Part shown: positions 1 to 8,103 of the stretch, piece by piece
Layout: each line of letters begins with the position of its first letter
Numbering within the stretch: position 1 is the first letter of the stretch
Assembly: GCA_964014735.1 (NCBI GenBank)
Contig: CAXHBH010000035.1
Span: forward strand, 1 to 11,898
Reading direction: 5' to 3'
Origin: UBA7446 sp964014735
GTDB lineage: Bacteria > Bacteroidota > Bacteroidia > Flavobacteriales > Flavobacteriaceae
Length of the DNA: 11,898 nucleotides
The notes under the pieces: generated by a model
Database searches by the model: none
Told to the model about the DNA's origin: nothing
The model's input: the letters and a program-made list of their open reading frames with translations, nothing else
Position numbers and translations under genes: made by a program

Positions 1-944
1 GCGCGCTTGGTGTTCCTGAATCTGCTTTTGTTTTAGGAAAAGGAGTTGGTTTTATGGTACCATCTGTAATCATACTTGTTACTGGGACAATATTTGCGAT
101 GTGGCTTGGTGAAAAGATTACCGACAAAGGTATTGGAAATGGTATATCACTTTTGATTACTGTTGGTATTGTGGCTACATTGCCCATGTCTTTTGCTCAA
201 GAATTTGTATCAAGAGTTACCGAAAACAATGGAGGACCTATTATTATTGTAATCGAAACTATAGTATGGATAGCGATCAATGCTATTTGTATTTTACTAG
301 TAATGGCCGTACGTCAAATACCTGTACAGTATGCACGTAGAATTGCTTCTGGTGGAATTGACAAAAACCAAATAGGTGCACGTCAATACATCCCGCTCAA
401 GCTAAATGCTTCTGGTGTTATGCCAATCATATTTGCTCAAGCATTGATGTTTGTTCCTTCGTCTTTGGGAAGCTTGTTGGGTTCTGAAAGTGGATTAGGA
501 CAATGGCTACAAGCTTCTTTTTCAGACATTTTTGGGCTTTGGTATAACGTATTGTTTGCCATCCTTATTATTGTATTCACCTATTTCTATACAGCTATCA
601 CTGTCCCGACCAATAAAATGGCTGATGATTTAAAGCGAAGTGGTGGTTTTGTTCCTGGTGTTCGTCCAGGTACTGAAACGGCAGACTTCTTAGACCGTAT
701 TATGTCGCAAATTACTTTCCCAGGTTCGTTGTTTTTGGCAGCGGTAGCCATATTGCCTGCTGTGGTATTCCACTTGTTTAGCATGCAGCAAGGTTGGGCG
801 TTGTTCTACGGCGGAACTTCCCTTCTTATTATGGTGGGTGTTGCGATTGATACTATTCAACAAATCAATGCATATTTGTTAAACCGTCATTATGATGGAC
901 TGATGAAAACAGGTAGTAAACGAAATAAAACAGCAGGAAACTAA
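1..944 (+). CDS. secY: Protein translocase subunit SecY (5' truncated by window edge)
   Basis: Core channel of the Sec translocon, through which unfolded preproteins cross or enter the inner membrane, working with SecE/SecG and SecA. The reading frame is open from base 3, so the true start lies upstream; 313 C-terminal residues are visible, roughly the last 70% of a usual SecY. The early stretch VTGTIFAMWLGEKITDKGIGNGIS is the characteristic SecY segment. Several hydrophobic membrane segments follow, as do the cytoplasmic loop RQIPVQYARR and the GGFVPGVRPGTETADFLDRI loop typical of the family. The internal ATG at 54 is not a start, because homologous residues continue upstream of it. The stop codon overlaps the infA start in TAATG, suggesting translational coupling. 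Position directly before infA-rpmJ-rpsM is the standard bacterial order. Identification is very secure. Confidence 0.97.
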   Translation, partial: ALGVPESAFVLGKGVGFMVPSVIILVTGTIFAMWLGEKITDKGIGNGISLLITVGIVATLPMSFAQEFVSRVTENNGGPIIIVIETIVWIAINAICILLVMAVRQIPVQYARRIASGGIDKNQIGARQYIPLKLNASGVMPIIFAQALMFVPSSLGSLLGSESGLGQWLQASFSDIFGLWYNVLFAILIIVFTYFYTAITVPTNKMADDLKRSGGFVPGVRPGTETADFLDRIMSQITFPGSLFLAAVAILPAVVFHLFSMQQGWALFYGGTSLLIMVGVAIDTIQQINAYLLNRHYDGLMKTGSKRNKTAGN

Positions 945-1159
945 TGGCAAAGCAGGCAGCTATAGAACAAGATGGCCAAATCATTGAGGCACTTTCCAAC
1001 GCAATGTTTCGCGTTGAGTTGGAAAACGGTCATGTGGTCACAGCACATATTTCTGGGAAAATGCGTATGCACTATATTAAGCTGCTTCCTGGTGATAAAG
1101 TAAAGTTAGAGATGTCGCCTTATGATTTAACAAAGGCTCGCATCACATTTAGATATTAA
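944..1159 (+). CDS. infA: Translation initiation factor IF-1
   Basis: A small OB-fold protein that binds the 30S A site during initiation and assists IF-2 and IF-3. Its 71 residues match the normal IF-1 length. The sequence contains the family hallmarks: an AMFRVELENGHVVTAHISGKMR core, IKLLPGDKVKLEMSPYDLTKARITFRY at the C-terminus. The start codon shares its A with the secY stop codon, so there is no room for an independent ribosome binding site. This supports re-initiation or coupling with secY. rpmJ starts 3 bases after its stop. Cytoplasmic housekeeping protein; nothing unusual. Confidence 0.97.
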   Translation: MAKQAAIEQDGQIIEALSNAMFRVELENGHVVTAHISGKMRMHYIKLLPGDKVKLEMSPYDLTKARITFRY

Positions 1160-1162
1160 GAT

Positions 1163-1279
1163 ATGAAAGTTAGAGCATCACTTAAAAAAAGAAGCGCCGA
1201 CTGCAAGATTGTACGTCGCAATGGACGCTTATACGTAATTAATAAAAAGAACCCTAGGTTTAAACAAAGACAAGGATAA
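1163..1279 (+). CDS. rpmJ: 50S ribosomal protein L36
   Basis: The smallest protein of the large ribosomal subunit, 38 residues here (MKVRASLKKRSADCKIV... ending NPRFKQRQG). Length, start motif MKVR.S and the C-terminal PRFKQRQG tail are diagnostic. Only one cysteine (C14) is present and the usual C-x2-C...C-x4-H zinc ligands are missing, so this is a zinc-independent form, as is common in Bacteroidota to my knowledge. It lies 3 bases after infA and 2 bases before rpsM. Confidence 0.96.
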   Translation: MKVRASLKKRSADCKIVRRNGRLYVINKKNPRFKQRQG

Positions 1280-1281
1280 TT

Positions 1282-1656
1282 ATGGCTAGAATTTCTGGAG
1301 TAGATATTCCCAAACAAAAAAGAGGCGTCATTTCGCTAACCTACATATATGGGGTTGGTCGTAGCCGTGCTAAAACAATTTTAGCTAATGCTGGTGTTGA
1401 CGAAAGTAAAAAAGTTAATGAATGGAATGACGACGAAATTGGTCGTATCCGTGATGCTGTTGCTTCATTTACGATCGAAGGTGAACTTCGTTCAGAAACC
1501 CAATTGAGCATCAAGCGATTGATGGACATAGGTTCTTTTAGGGGTATTCGTCATCGTATTGGTTTGCCACTTCGTGGCCAACGCACAAAGAATAACTCAA
1601 GAACACGTAAAGGAAAACGCAAGACAGTTGCTAACAAAAAGAAAGTAACTAAATAA
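1282..1656 (+). CDS. rpsM: 30S ribosomal protein S13
   Basis: S13 sits in the head of the small subunit, contacting the P-site tRNA and forming inter-subunit bridges with L5 and the 23S rRNA. The 124 residues begin MARISGVDIP and contain the family segments TYIYGVGRSRAKTIL, the helix-two-turn-helix region, SFRGIRHRIGLPLRGQRTKNNSRTRKG, and a very lysine-rich tail that reaches the tRNA. Length is normal. It starts 2 bases after rpmJ with an A-rich upstream region and no obvious Shine-Dalgarno, typical of this phylum. Confidence 0.97.
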   Translation: MARISGVDIPKQKRGVISLTYIYGVGRSRAKTILANAGVDESKKVNEWNDDEIGRIRDAVASFTIEGELRSETQLSIKRLMDIGSFRGIRHRIGLPLRGQRTKNNSRTRKGKRKTVANKKKVTK

Positions 1657-1668
1657 ACTAGTCGACAA

Positions 1669-2052
1669 ATGGCAAAATCAAGTTCAAAAAAGCGTAAAGT
1701 TGTGGTTGAAGCTTTTGGTGAAGCCCACATCAACGCATCGTTTAATAATATCATTGTATCCCTTACCAACAATAAAGGTCAGGTGATTTCGTGGTCTTCT
1801 GCAGGTAAGATGGGCTTTAGAGGCTCAAAGAAAAATACACCTTACGCCGCACAGCTTGCTGCTGAAGATGCTGCAAAGGTAGCGCAGGAAGCAGGCCTTA
1901 GAAAGGTAAAAGTATTTGTAAAGGGACCCGGTAACGGTCGTGAGTCCGCTATCAGAACCCTTCACAATGGTGGCATTGAAGTCACTGAAATAGTTGACGT
2001 GACGCCTATGCCGCACAACGGATGTCGTCCACCAAAAAGACGTAGAGTTTAA
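1669..2052 (+). CDS. rpsK: 30S ribosomal protein S11
   Basis: S11 lines the platform of the small subunit near the E site and the 3' end of 16S rRNA. The 127 residues include the signature AHINASFNNIIVSLT, SWSSAGKMGFRGSKKNTPYAAQ, KGPGNGRESAIR and the canonical C-terminus TPMPHNGCRPPKRRRV. Length is that of the family. It is separated from rpsM by 12 bases and from rpsD by 55 bases, the largest gap inside the ribosomal cluster. Confidence 0.97.
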   Translation: MAKSSSKKRKVVVEAFGEAHINASFNNIIVSLTNNKGQVISWSSAGKMGFRGSKKNTPYAAQLAAEDAAKVAQEAGLRKVKVFVKGPGNGRESAIRTLHNGGIEVTEIVDVTPMPHNGCRPPKRRRV

Positions 2053-2062
2053 TATTAACCAA

Positions 2063-2092
2063 GCTGGCGAAGGATTGACCTTAATTCCCAGC
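2063..2092 (+). promoter_or_regulatory. Possible RNA hairpin between rpsK and rpsD
   Basis: The spacer can fold as two stacked stems: outer GCTGG (2063-2067) with CCAGC (2088-2092), inner AAGG (2070-2073) with CCTT (2079-2082) and loop ATTGA. The arms are separated by an asymmetric internal loop. No T run follows, so it is not an intrinsic terminator. S4, encoded just downstream, represses its own operon in E. coli by binding structured leader RNA, so an autoregulatory site is a possible reading. Others are an RNase processing site or chance. Seen: complementarity only; function is inference. Confidence 0.35.
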
Positions 2093-2107
2093 ACTAAATT
2101 TTATAAT

Positions 2108-2713
2108 ATGGCAAGATATACTGGTCCAAAGACAAAAATCGCCCGTAAGTTTGGCGAACCTATATTCGGCGAAGACAAGTCGTTCGAAAAGCGCAATTAC
2201 CCTCCTGGGCAACACGGAAATAACCGTCGTAGACCCAAGAAATCTGAGTACGCTGTCCAGTTAATGGAAAAGCAGAAAGCGAAATTTACCTATGGTATTT
2301 TGGAGCGACAGTTCCGAAACCTTTTCCTTAAAGCTAATGCGAGTAAGGATGTAACAGGGGAAGTATTACTTCAACTATGTGAATCTCGTCTAGATAACTT
2401 GGTATACCGTCTTGGTGTTGCACCAACTCGAAGCGCTGCACGTCAGCTTGTAGGGCACCGTCACATTACTTTAAATGGAGAAATTATGAATATCCCTTCA
2501 TGTCACGTAAAAGTTGGTGATGTGATTGGTGTTCGTGAAAAATCTAAATCGCTTGAAGTAATTGAGCGTTCACTGTCTGTTGCTAACCATGATTTAGAAT
2601 GGTTGACATGGAATGATGCAACGCTAGAAGGCACACTGGTTTCAGTTCCTACCCGTGAGCAAATCACTGAAAATATAAAGGAACAACTAATTGTCGAATT
2701 GTATTCAAAATAA
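2108..2713 (+). CDS. rpsD: 30S ribosomal protein S4
   Basis: Primary 16S rRNA-binding assembly protein, and in several bacteria an autoregulator of the alpha operon. I chose the ATG at 2108, giving MARYTGPKTKIARKFGEP and 201 residues, the usual length; an in-frame TTG at 2075 would add 11 residues with no family counterpart. The N-terminal domain includes KRNYPPGQHG, and the S4 RNA-binding domain follows (SRLDNLVYRLGVAPTRSAARQLVGHRHITLNG). The C-terminus is IVELYSK. It lies 4 bases upstream of rpoA, consistent with co-transcription and probably coupled translation. No zinc-binding cysteine cluster is seen at the N-terminus, so it is the zinc-free form. Confidence 0.97.
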   Translation: MARYTGPKTKIARKFGEPIFGEDKSFEKRNYPPGQHGNNRRRPKKSEYAVQLMEKQKAKFTYGILERQFRNLFLKANASKDVTGEVLLQLCESRLDNLVYRLGVAPTRSAARQLVGHRHITLNGEIMNIPSCHVKVGDVIGVREKSKSLEVIERSLSVANHDLEWLTWNDATLEGTLVSVPTREQITENIKEQLIVELYSK

Positions 2714-2717
2714 TCCT

Positions 2718-3710
2718 ATGGCACTATTTAATTTTCAAAAACCAGATAAGGTAATCATGATTGATTCAGACGAATTCGAAGGCAAATTCGAATTTCGTCC
2801 ACTAGAGCCTGGGTATGGGCTAACAGTTGGAAACGCACTACGTCGTGTTATGCTCGCATCACTTGAAGGCTTTGCAATTACTACTGTTCGTATCGACAAG
2901 GTTGATCACGAATTCTCAACACTCCCTGGAGTGGTGGAGGACGTAACAGAAATGATTTTGAACTTAAAACAAGTTCGTTTTAAACAACAAATTGACTCTG
3001 TTAATAGCGAGTCAGTTAGTGTGGCTATTTCAAGGCAAAAGCAGCTTACAGCTGGTGACTTGCAAAAATTCATCTCTGGTTTCCAGGTACTTAATCCAGA
3101 GTTGGTTATTTGTAACATGGACGATAGCGTTCATTTAAACTTTGAGTTTACCATTGAAAAAGGACGTGGTTACGTTCCTGCAGAGGTAAACAAAAAAGGA
3201 ACAGCTCCTATCGGAACTATTGCTATTGACTCTATTTACACGCCAATCAAAAACGTTAAATATACGGTTGAGAACTTCCGCGTAGAGCAAAAAACAGATT
3301 ACGAAAAATTAATTTTTGAAATTAATACTGACGGTTCTATCCATCCAAAAGATGCACTGACTGAAGCTGCAAAAACATTGATCCACCACTTTATGCTGTT
3401 CTCTGATGAGCGCATAACGCTTGAGGCTGACGAAATTTCAGAAACAGAAACTTATGACGAAGAGTCATTGCACATGCGTCAATTACTTAAGACAAAACTT
3501 ATCGATATGGATTTGTCTGTGCGTGCACTTAATTGTCTTAAGGCAGCTGAAGTTGATACACTTGGTGACCTAGTTTCTTTCAACAAGAGTGATTTGATGA
3601 AGTTTAGGAACTTCGGAAAAAAATCACTTACTGAGCTAGAGGAATTGGTAATTGCCAAAGGTCTTAACTTCGGAATGGACTTGGCTAAATACAAATTGGA
3701 TAAAGATTAA
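2718..3710 (+). CDS. rpoA: DNA-directed RNA polymerase subunit alpha
   Basis: Assembly platform of RNA polymerase; its C-terminal domain contacts UP elements and activators. The ATG at 2718 gives a 330-residue protein beginning MALFNFQKPDKVIM, as in Bacteroidota homologues; an upstream TTG at 2691 overlapping rpsD is rejected. The N-terminal dimerisation domain carries FRPLEPGYGLTVGNALRRVMLASLEG. After an acidic linker (SETETYDEES) the C-terminal domain has LSVRALNCLKAAEVDTLGDLV, whose Arg corresponds to the DNA-binding Arg265 of E. coli, followed by KFRNFGKKSLTELEEL. Complete, normal length, standard position between rpsD and rplQ. Confidence 0.98.
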   Translation: MALFNFQKPDKVIMIDSDEFEGKFEFRPLEPGYGLTVGNALRRVMLASLEGFAITTVRIDKVDHEFSTLPGVVEDVTEMILNLKQVRFKQQIDSVNSESVSVAISRQKQLTAGDLQKFISGFQVLNPELVICNMDDSVHLNFEFTIEKGRGYVPAEVNKKGTAPIGTIAIDSIYTPIKNVKYTVENFRVEQKTDYEKLIFEINTDGSIHPKDALTEAAKTLIHHFMLFSDERITLEADEISETETYDEESLHMRQLLKTKLIDMDLSVRALNCLKAAEVDTLGDLVSFNKSDLMKFRNFGKKSLTELEELVIAKGLNFGMDLAKYKLDKD

Positions 3711-3730
3711 GGTCGCAATATCTATTCATC

Positions 3731-4276
3731 ATGAGACACGGAAAGAAAGTTGCCCACCTAGGGCGTACAAATACTCACAGAAAAGCGATGCTTGCCAACA
3801 TGGCATCTTCGCTAATTGAACATAAACGTATCAATACGACAGTAGCCAAGGCAAAGGCCTTGAAGCAGTTTGTTGAGCCGCTTATTACGCGTTCAAAAGA
3901 AGACACTACACATAACCGTCGTGTTGTTTTTAGAGCATTGCGAAATAAGTTTGCAGTAACTGAATTGTTTCGTATTATTTCAGATAAAGTTGGTAATCGC
4001 CCTGGCGGATACACACGCATCATCAAACTTGGAAATAGGCTTGGAGATAATGCTGACATGGCGTTAATCGAATTGGTAGACTTCAATGAGGTTTATCAAA
4101 ATGATAAACCAAAGAAAAAAAGGTCTAGACGAAGGGGTGCTAAAAAAACCGCCGTCGTTGAAACTATTGAGGCAGAATTAGTTGAAGAACCTGCAGTTGA
4201 AACTGCTGCTGAAGAATCTGTTGCTGACAATGCTGAAGAAGCTTCATCCTCAGAAGAAGAAAACAAGGCAGAATAA
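3731..4276 (+). CDS. rplQ: 50S ribosomal protein L17 with acidic C-terminal extension
   Basis: L17 binds near the peptide exit tunnel of the large subunit. The conserved domain covers about residues 1-120 (MRHGKKVAHLGRTNTHRKAMLANMA start, NRRVVFRALRN, GNRPGGYTRIIKLGNRLGDNADMALIELV). It is followed by a strongly basic stretch KPKKKRSRRRGAKK and then a roughly 45-residue tail rich in Glu and Ala, making 181 residues against about 120-130 in E. coli and Bacillus. Extended L17 proteins are, to my knowledge, common in Bacteroidota; the tail looks disordered and its function is unknown. It is the last gene of the ribosomal unit, 20 bases after rpoA and just before a terminator. Confidence 0.96.
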   Translation: MRHGKKVAHLGRTNTHRKAMLANMASSLIEHKRINTTVAKAKALKQFVEPLITRSKEDTTHNRRVVFRALRNKFAVTELFRIISDKVGNRPGGYTRIIKLGNRLGDNADMALIELVDFNEVYQNDKPKKKRSRRRGAKKTAVVETIEAELVEEPAVETAAEESVADNAEEASSSEEENKAE

Positions 4277-4301
4277 TTTTTTAATACGCTTTTAATAAAT
4301 C

Positions 4302-4334
4302 AAAGGATAAACCAGTGGGTATATCCTTTTTTTT
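4302..4334 (+). terminator. Intrinsic terminator of the ribosomal protein operon
   Basis: AAAGGATA (4302-4309) pairs with TATCCTTT (4322-4329). After a single A/A mismatch, ACC (4311-4313) pairs with GGT (4318-4320) around an AGTG tetraloop. A run of eight T (4327-4334) overlaps and follows the 3' arm. It lies 26 bases after the rplQ stop, so it should end the secY-rplQ transcript and separate it from carA. Confidence 0.85.
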
Positions 4335-4338
4335 GTGT

Positions 4339-4346
4339 TAATTTTG
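4339..4346 (+). promoter_or_regulatory. Putative carA-eno promoter, Bacteroidota -7 element
   Basis: TAATTTTG fits the Bacteroidota consensus TAnnTTTG exactly, and sits just after the rplQ terminator and 19 bases before the carA ATG. No clear TTG -33 element is present at the usual spacing (a GTG at 4315-4317 is the closest). The predicted leader would be only about 10-15 bases. The position strongly suggests a separate promoter for the carA-eno-gltA unit. Confidence 0.55.
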
Positions 4347-4365
4347 CAAAAATACTTTTACCAAA

Positions 4366-5487
4366 ATGAGCCAATACCACTCTCGTAACAAAGCACTTAT
4401 CTTGCTAGAAGACGGAACGGTATTTCACGGTAAATCCATTGGAATTGAGGGCCAAGCATTTGGCGAGTTGTGCTTCAATACTGGCATGACTGGATATCAA
4501 GAGATTTTTACAGACCCATCTTATTATGGGCAACTTATGGTTACAACAAATGCACACATTGGGAACTATGGTGTTTTAAATGACGAGTCTGAATCTAATG
4601 CTATTCAAATTTCAGGGCTAATATGTAAAAACTTCAATACTGGATTTTCACGCGAAGCCGCAGACAGTTCTTTGTTTGATTTTTTTGAAAAGCAACAATT
4701 AGTTGCAATTTCTGATGTCGATACACGCGCACTTGTGAGTCACATACGCGACAATGGCGCCATGAATGCCATAATCTCAACGCAGGCTGATGACAAAAAT
4801 GCTTTGAAAAAACAACTTGCAGATGTGCCATCTATGAAAGGATTGGCCCTTGCATCTAAAGTTTCCACAACTGAACCCTACTTTATAGGAGATACAGACG
4901 CACCTTTAAAGGTAGCCGCAATGGACTTGGGGATCAAGAAAAATATATTGCGCAACCTTGCCAGTAGGGGTGTTTTCATAAAAGTTTTCCCATTAGACAC
5001 AACTTTTAAAACCATGAGTGAATGGAATCCTGACGGCTATTTCCTTTCTAATGGGCCAGGTGATCCAGAGCCTTTGCACGCTGTTCAAGAAGTAGCCACT
5101 GAAATTATTGCAAAAGGCCATCCGCTATTTGGCATTTGTTTAGGGCATCAAATCATTGCGCTATCTCAAGGTATTTCAACTTATAAAATGCTAAATGGCC
5201 ATCGTGGTATTAATCACCCTGTGCTTAATGTTGAGACGGGTAAAGGTGAGATTACTTCACAAAACCATGGTTTCGCTATTAATAGAGCAGAAACAGAAAC
5301 ACACAAGGATGTTATAATTACACACAAGCATCTAAATGACGATACGGTAGCAGGCATCCGCATTAAAGGCAAACCTTGCTTTTCAGTGCAATACCATCCA
5401 GAAGCAAGCCCTGGACCGCATGATTCATCTTACTTATTTGATCAATTTATTTCACAAATTAACAACCACAAACAACAAGTATTATGA
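4366..5487 (+). CDS. carA: Carbamoyl-phosphate synthase small (glutaminase) subunit
   Basis: Hydrolyses glutamine and channels ammonia to CarB, which makes carbamoyl phosphate for pyrimidine and arginine synthesis. The 373 residues comprise the N-terminal CPSase small-chain domain (about 10-140: FHGKSIGIEG, GELCFNTGMTGYQEIFTDPSY) and a C-terminal class I glutamine amidotransferase domain. The nucleophile elbow is FGICLGHQ with Cys258, and the other triad members are His344 and Glu346 in YHPEASPGP. SNGPGDP (about 228-234) is also conserved. It is complete and near E. coli length (382). Its stop overlaps the eno start (ATGA), implying coupled translation. carB is not in the window. Confidence 0.97.
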   Translation: MSQYHSRNKALILLEDGTVFHGKSIGIEGQAFGELCFNTGMTGYQEIFTDPSYYGQLMVTTNAHIGNYGVLNDESESNAIQISGLICKNFNTGFSREAADSSLFDFFEKQQLVAISDVDTRALVSHIRDNGAMNAIISTQADDKNALKKQLADVPSMKGLALASKVSTTEPYFIGDTDAPLKVAAMDLGIKKNILRNLASRGVFIKVFPLDTTFKTMSEWNPDGYFLSNGPGDPEPLHAVQEVATEIIAKGHPLFGICLGHQIIALSQGISTYKMLNGHRGINHPVLNVETGKGEITSQNHGFAINRAETETHKDVIITHKHLNDDTVAGIRIKGKPCFSVQYHPEASPGPHDSSYLFDQFISQINNHKQQVL

Positions 5488-6776
5488 GTATCATTTTAAA
5501 TGTACATGCACGACAAATCTTTGACTCCAGAGGAAATCCAACTGTAGAGGTTGATGTAATCACTGAAACTGGGACTATGGGTCGTGCGGCAGTACCTACT
5601 GGTGCATCCACTGGAGAACATGAAGCCGTTGAATTACGTGATGGGGGAGATGCTTACATGGGTAAAGGGGTTTTACAAGCTGTTCAAAATGTAAACCAAT
5701 TAATTTCCCCAGAGCTTTTAGGAGCTTCGGTATTCGATCAAGAAGAAATTGACCAAATCATGATTGATTTAGATGGCACATCAAATAAGTCCAAACTTGG
5801 TGCCAACGCTATTTTGGGTGTTTCATTAGCTGTTGCAAAAGCAGCTGCAAATGAATTGGGTCTACCGCTTTACCGCTATATTGGCGGCACACGAGCTGTA
5901 ACCCTTCCTGTTCCCATGATGAATATTATCAATGGTGGCTCACACTCTGATGCCCCTATTGCATTTCAAGAGTTTATGATTATGCCTGTTAAAGCAGTTT
6001 CGTTGTCACATGCACTGCAAATGGGAACTGAAATCTTTCACAACCTTAAGAAGGTTCTAAAAAGTAGAAATTTAAGCACTGCCGTTGGCGATGAAGGCGG
6101 ATTTGCACCAACTCTTGGGGGTACAGAAGACGCATTGGATACCATTTTATTGGCTATTGAAAAATCTGGTTACAAACCAGCAGACGAGGTAATGATTGCG
6201 CTTGATTGTGCCGCCGCTGAATTTTACGCTGACGGTAAGTATGACTACACAAAATTTGAAGGGGAAAGCGGAAAAGTACGTTCTTCTCAAGATCAAGCAG
6301 AGTATCTCGCTTCATTGGTAGAAAAATATCCTATTGTTTCTATTGAAGATGGTATGGACGAAAACGACTGGGAAGGTTGGAAATATCTCACCGAAAAAAT
6401 TGGTAATAAAGTACAACTTGTTGGTGATGATTTATTTGTTACTAACGTAACACGCTTGAGTCGTGGAATAGCAGAAGAAATTGCAAACTCTATTTTGATT
6501 AAGGTAAATCAAATTGGTTCATTATCTGAAACCATTGCGGCAGTTCAAATGGCACAAAATGCAGGTTATTCTTGTGTGATGTCTCACCGATCCGGGGAAA
6601 CAGAAGACAATACGATTGCGGATTTAGCCGTTGCCCTAAATACAGGTCAAATTAAAACAGGTTCGCTATCACGTAGTGATCGTATGGCAAAATACAACCA
6701 GTTGTTGCGTATTGAAGAAGAGTTGGGAAGAATAGCGTATTATCCTCAGGATAAAGCCTTTAAAGTGAAGCTTTAA
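5484..6776 (+). CDS. eno: Enolase (phosphopyruvate hydratase)
   Basis: Interconverts 2-phosphoglycerate and phosphoenolpyruvate in glycolysis and gluconeogenesis; in many bacteria also part of the RNA degradosome. The 430 residues match family length. Mg2+ ligands are Asp241 (IALDCAAAEF), Glu288 (SIEDGMDENDW) and Asp315 (VGDDLFVTN). Catalytic residues are Glu204 in VGDEGGFAP and Lys340 in the signature ILIKVNQIGSLSET; SHRSGETED is intact. GGSHSDAPIAFQEFMIMP is the Bacteroidota-type version of the active-site loop region. It overlaps carA by 4 bases and precedes gltA by 25 bases, so the three are probably one transcript. Confidence 0.98.
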   Translation: MSIILNVHARQIFDSRGNPTVEVDVITETGTMGRAAVPTGASTGEHEAVELRDGGDAYMGKGVLQAVQNVNQLISPELLGASVFDQEEIDQIMIDLDGTSNKSKLGANAILGVSLAVAKAAANELGLPLYRYIGGTRAVTLPVPMMNIINGGSHSDAPIAFQEFMIMPVKAVSLSHALQMGTEIFHNLKKVLKSRNLSTAVGDEGGFAPTLGGTEDALDTILLAIEKSGYKPADEVMIALDCAAAEFYADGKYDYTKFEGESGKVRSSQDQAEYLASLVEKYPIVSIEDGMDENDWEGWKYLTEKIGNKVQLVGDDLFVTNVTRLSRGIAEEIANSILIKVNQIGSLSETIAAVQMAQNAGYSCVMSHRSGETEDNTIADLAVALNTGQIKTGSLSRSDRMAKYNQLLRIEEELGRIAYYPQDKAFKVKL

Positions 6777-6801
6777 TTCACTATATTATGGAAATTAAAA
6801 A

Positions 6802-8103
6802 ATGATAAAATTCGCAAAACTATCTTACGATGATAAGTCAGTTGAATTCCCTCTGGTTGAAGGAACAGAAAACGAACTAGGAATTGATATTAAAACCCTA
6901 CGTGCAGGAACCAACCTTATAACCCTTGACCCTGGTTTTAAGAATACCGGTTCTTGTCAGAGTGCCATTACTTTTTTAGACGGTGAAAATGGAATTTTAA
7001 GGTATAGGGGTTATAGTATTGAAGATTTAGCAAATAATGCAAGTTTTCTTGAGGTTTCATACCTTTTAATTTTTGGCGAACTTCCAAACAATAATCAACT
7101 AAATAAGTTTTTAAGTGATATACAAGAAAACGCAATAATTGACGAAGATTTAAAGAAAATTTTAGATACTTTTCCCAAAGCTGCTCACCCCATGGGTATA
7201 TTATCATCTCTTACAAGTGCATTAATTGCATTTAACCCTACAAAAAAAATAAGCCTTATAAAAGACGAAGTTGAAATACAAAATTATGAGTATGGTTTAA
7301 TTGTTAAACTTCTCGCAAAAATCCCAATTTTAGTTTCTTGGGTTCATAGAAAAAGAAGTGGGTTATCGCTAGATTATGGAAATTATAATTTAGGTTATGT
7401 TGAAAATATCACAAAAATGATGTTTCAAAAACCACATCAGGATTACTTTCAAAATGATATAGTTGTAAGTGCTATGAACAAGTTATTAATTCTTCATGCA
7501 GATCATGAACAAAACTGTTCGACTTCAACAGTAAGGATTGTTGGTTCTTCAGAGGCAAGTTTATTTGCATCAGTTTCTGCTGGAATTTCAGCACTTTGGG
7601 GAAGACTTCACGGAGGTGCAAATCAGGCTGTTTTGGATATGTTAGAAGCAATTAATAATGATGGAGGGGATACAAAAAAGTTTATGCTGAAAGCTAAAGA
7701 TAAAAACGACTCATTTAGACTTATGGGTTTTGGTCATCGAGTTTATAAAAACTTTGATCCGAGAGCTAAAATAATTAAAGTTACTGCTCATGAAGTTTTG
7801 AATGATTTAGGTATTGAGGACCCAATTTTAGATATAGCAAAATCATTAGAAAAAGAAGCACTCAGCGATCCATATTTTACTACAAGAAGGCTTTACCCAA
7901 ATGTAGATTTCTATTCTGGAATTATTTATAAAGCACTTAAAATCCCCAAAGAAATGTTTACAGTTATGTTCGCACTAGGAAGAGTTCCAGGTTGGATTGC
8001 TCATTGGAAGGAAATGAGACTAAATAAAGAACCTATTGGCCGTCCAAGACAGATATATGTTGGAGAGAATCAAAGACCATTTGTGTCACTGAATAAAAGA
8101 TGA
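6802..8103 (+). CDS. gltA: Citrate synthase, AT-rich and locally diverged
   Basis: Condenses oxaloacetate and acetyl-CoA to citrate, the entry step of the TCA cycle. At 433 residues it is a complete type II bacterial citrate synthase, with the typical N-terminal domain (IDIKTLRAGTNLITLDPGFKNTG), HADHEQNCSTSTVRIVGSS, MGFGHRVYKNFDPRA, YPNVDFYSGI and C-terminal KEPIGRPRQIYVG. By alignment from memory with E. coli, catalytic His264, His305 and Asp362 correspond to His270, His312 and Asp369, all present. Position 268 is Arg where the family almost always has Pro (WGPxHGGAN). Codons are markedly more A/T-ending than in eno or argS: four 60-base samples counted by hand give about 27% GC against about 37% in three eno samples. 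It is followed directly by a decayed gene, with no clear terminator seen. Confidence 0.96.
   Translation: MIKFAKLSYDDKSVEFPLVEGTENELGIDIKTLRAGTNLITLDPGFKNTGSCQSAITFLDGENGILRYRGYSIEDLANNASFLEVSYLLIFGELPNNNQLNKFLSDIQENAIIDEDLKKILDTFPKAAHPMGILSSLTSALIAFNPTKKISLIKDEVEIQNYEYGLIVKLLAKIPILVSWVHRKRSGLSLDYGNYNLGYVENITKMMFQKPHQDYFQNDIVVSAMNKLLILHADHEQNCSTSTVRIVGSSEASLFASVSAGISALWGRLHGGANQAVLDMLEAINNDGGDTKKFMLKAKDKNDSFRLMGFGHRVYKNFDPRAKIIKVTAHEVLNDLGIEDPILDIAKSLEKEALSDPYFTTRRLYPNVDFYSGIIYKALKIPKEMFTVMFALGRVPGWIAHWKEMRLNKEPIGRPRQIYVGENQRPFVSLNKR

Noticed and set aside
54..944. ATG at 54 as the start of a short SecY
   Set aside because: The same frame is open to the left edge and codes SecY-like residues (ALGVPESAFVLGKGVGF), so the gene is cut by the window, not short.
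2075..2107. TTG start adding 11 residues to S4
   Set aside because: The extension has no family counterpart, and it covers the hairpin in the spacer. MARYTGPKTK is the standard S4 N-terminus.
2691..2717. TTG start adding 9 residues to RpoA
   Set aside because: It lies inside rpsD, and MALFNFQKPDK at 2718 matches the usual RpoA start.
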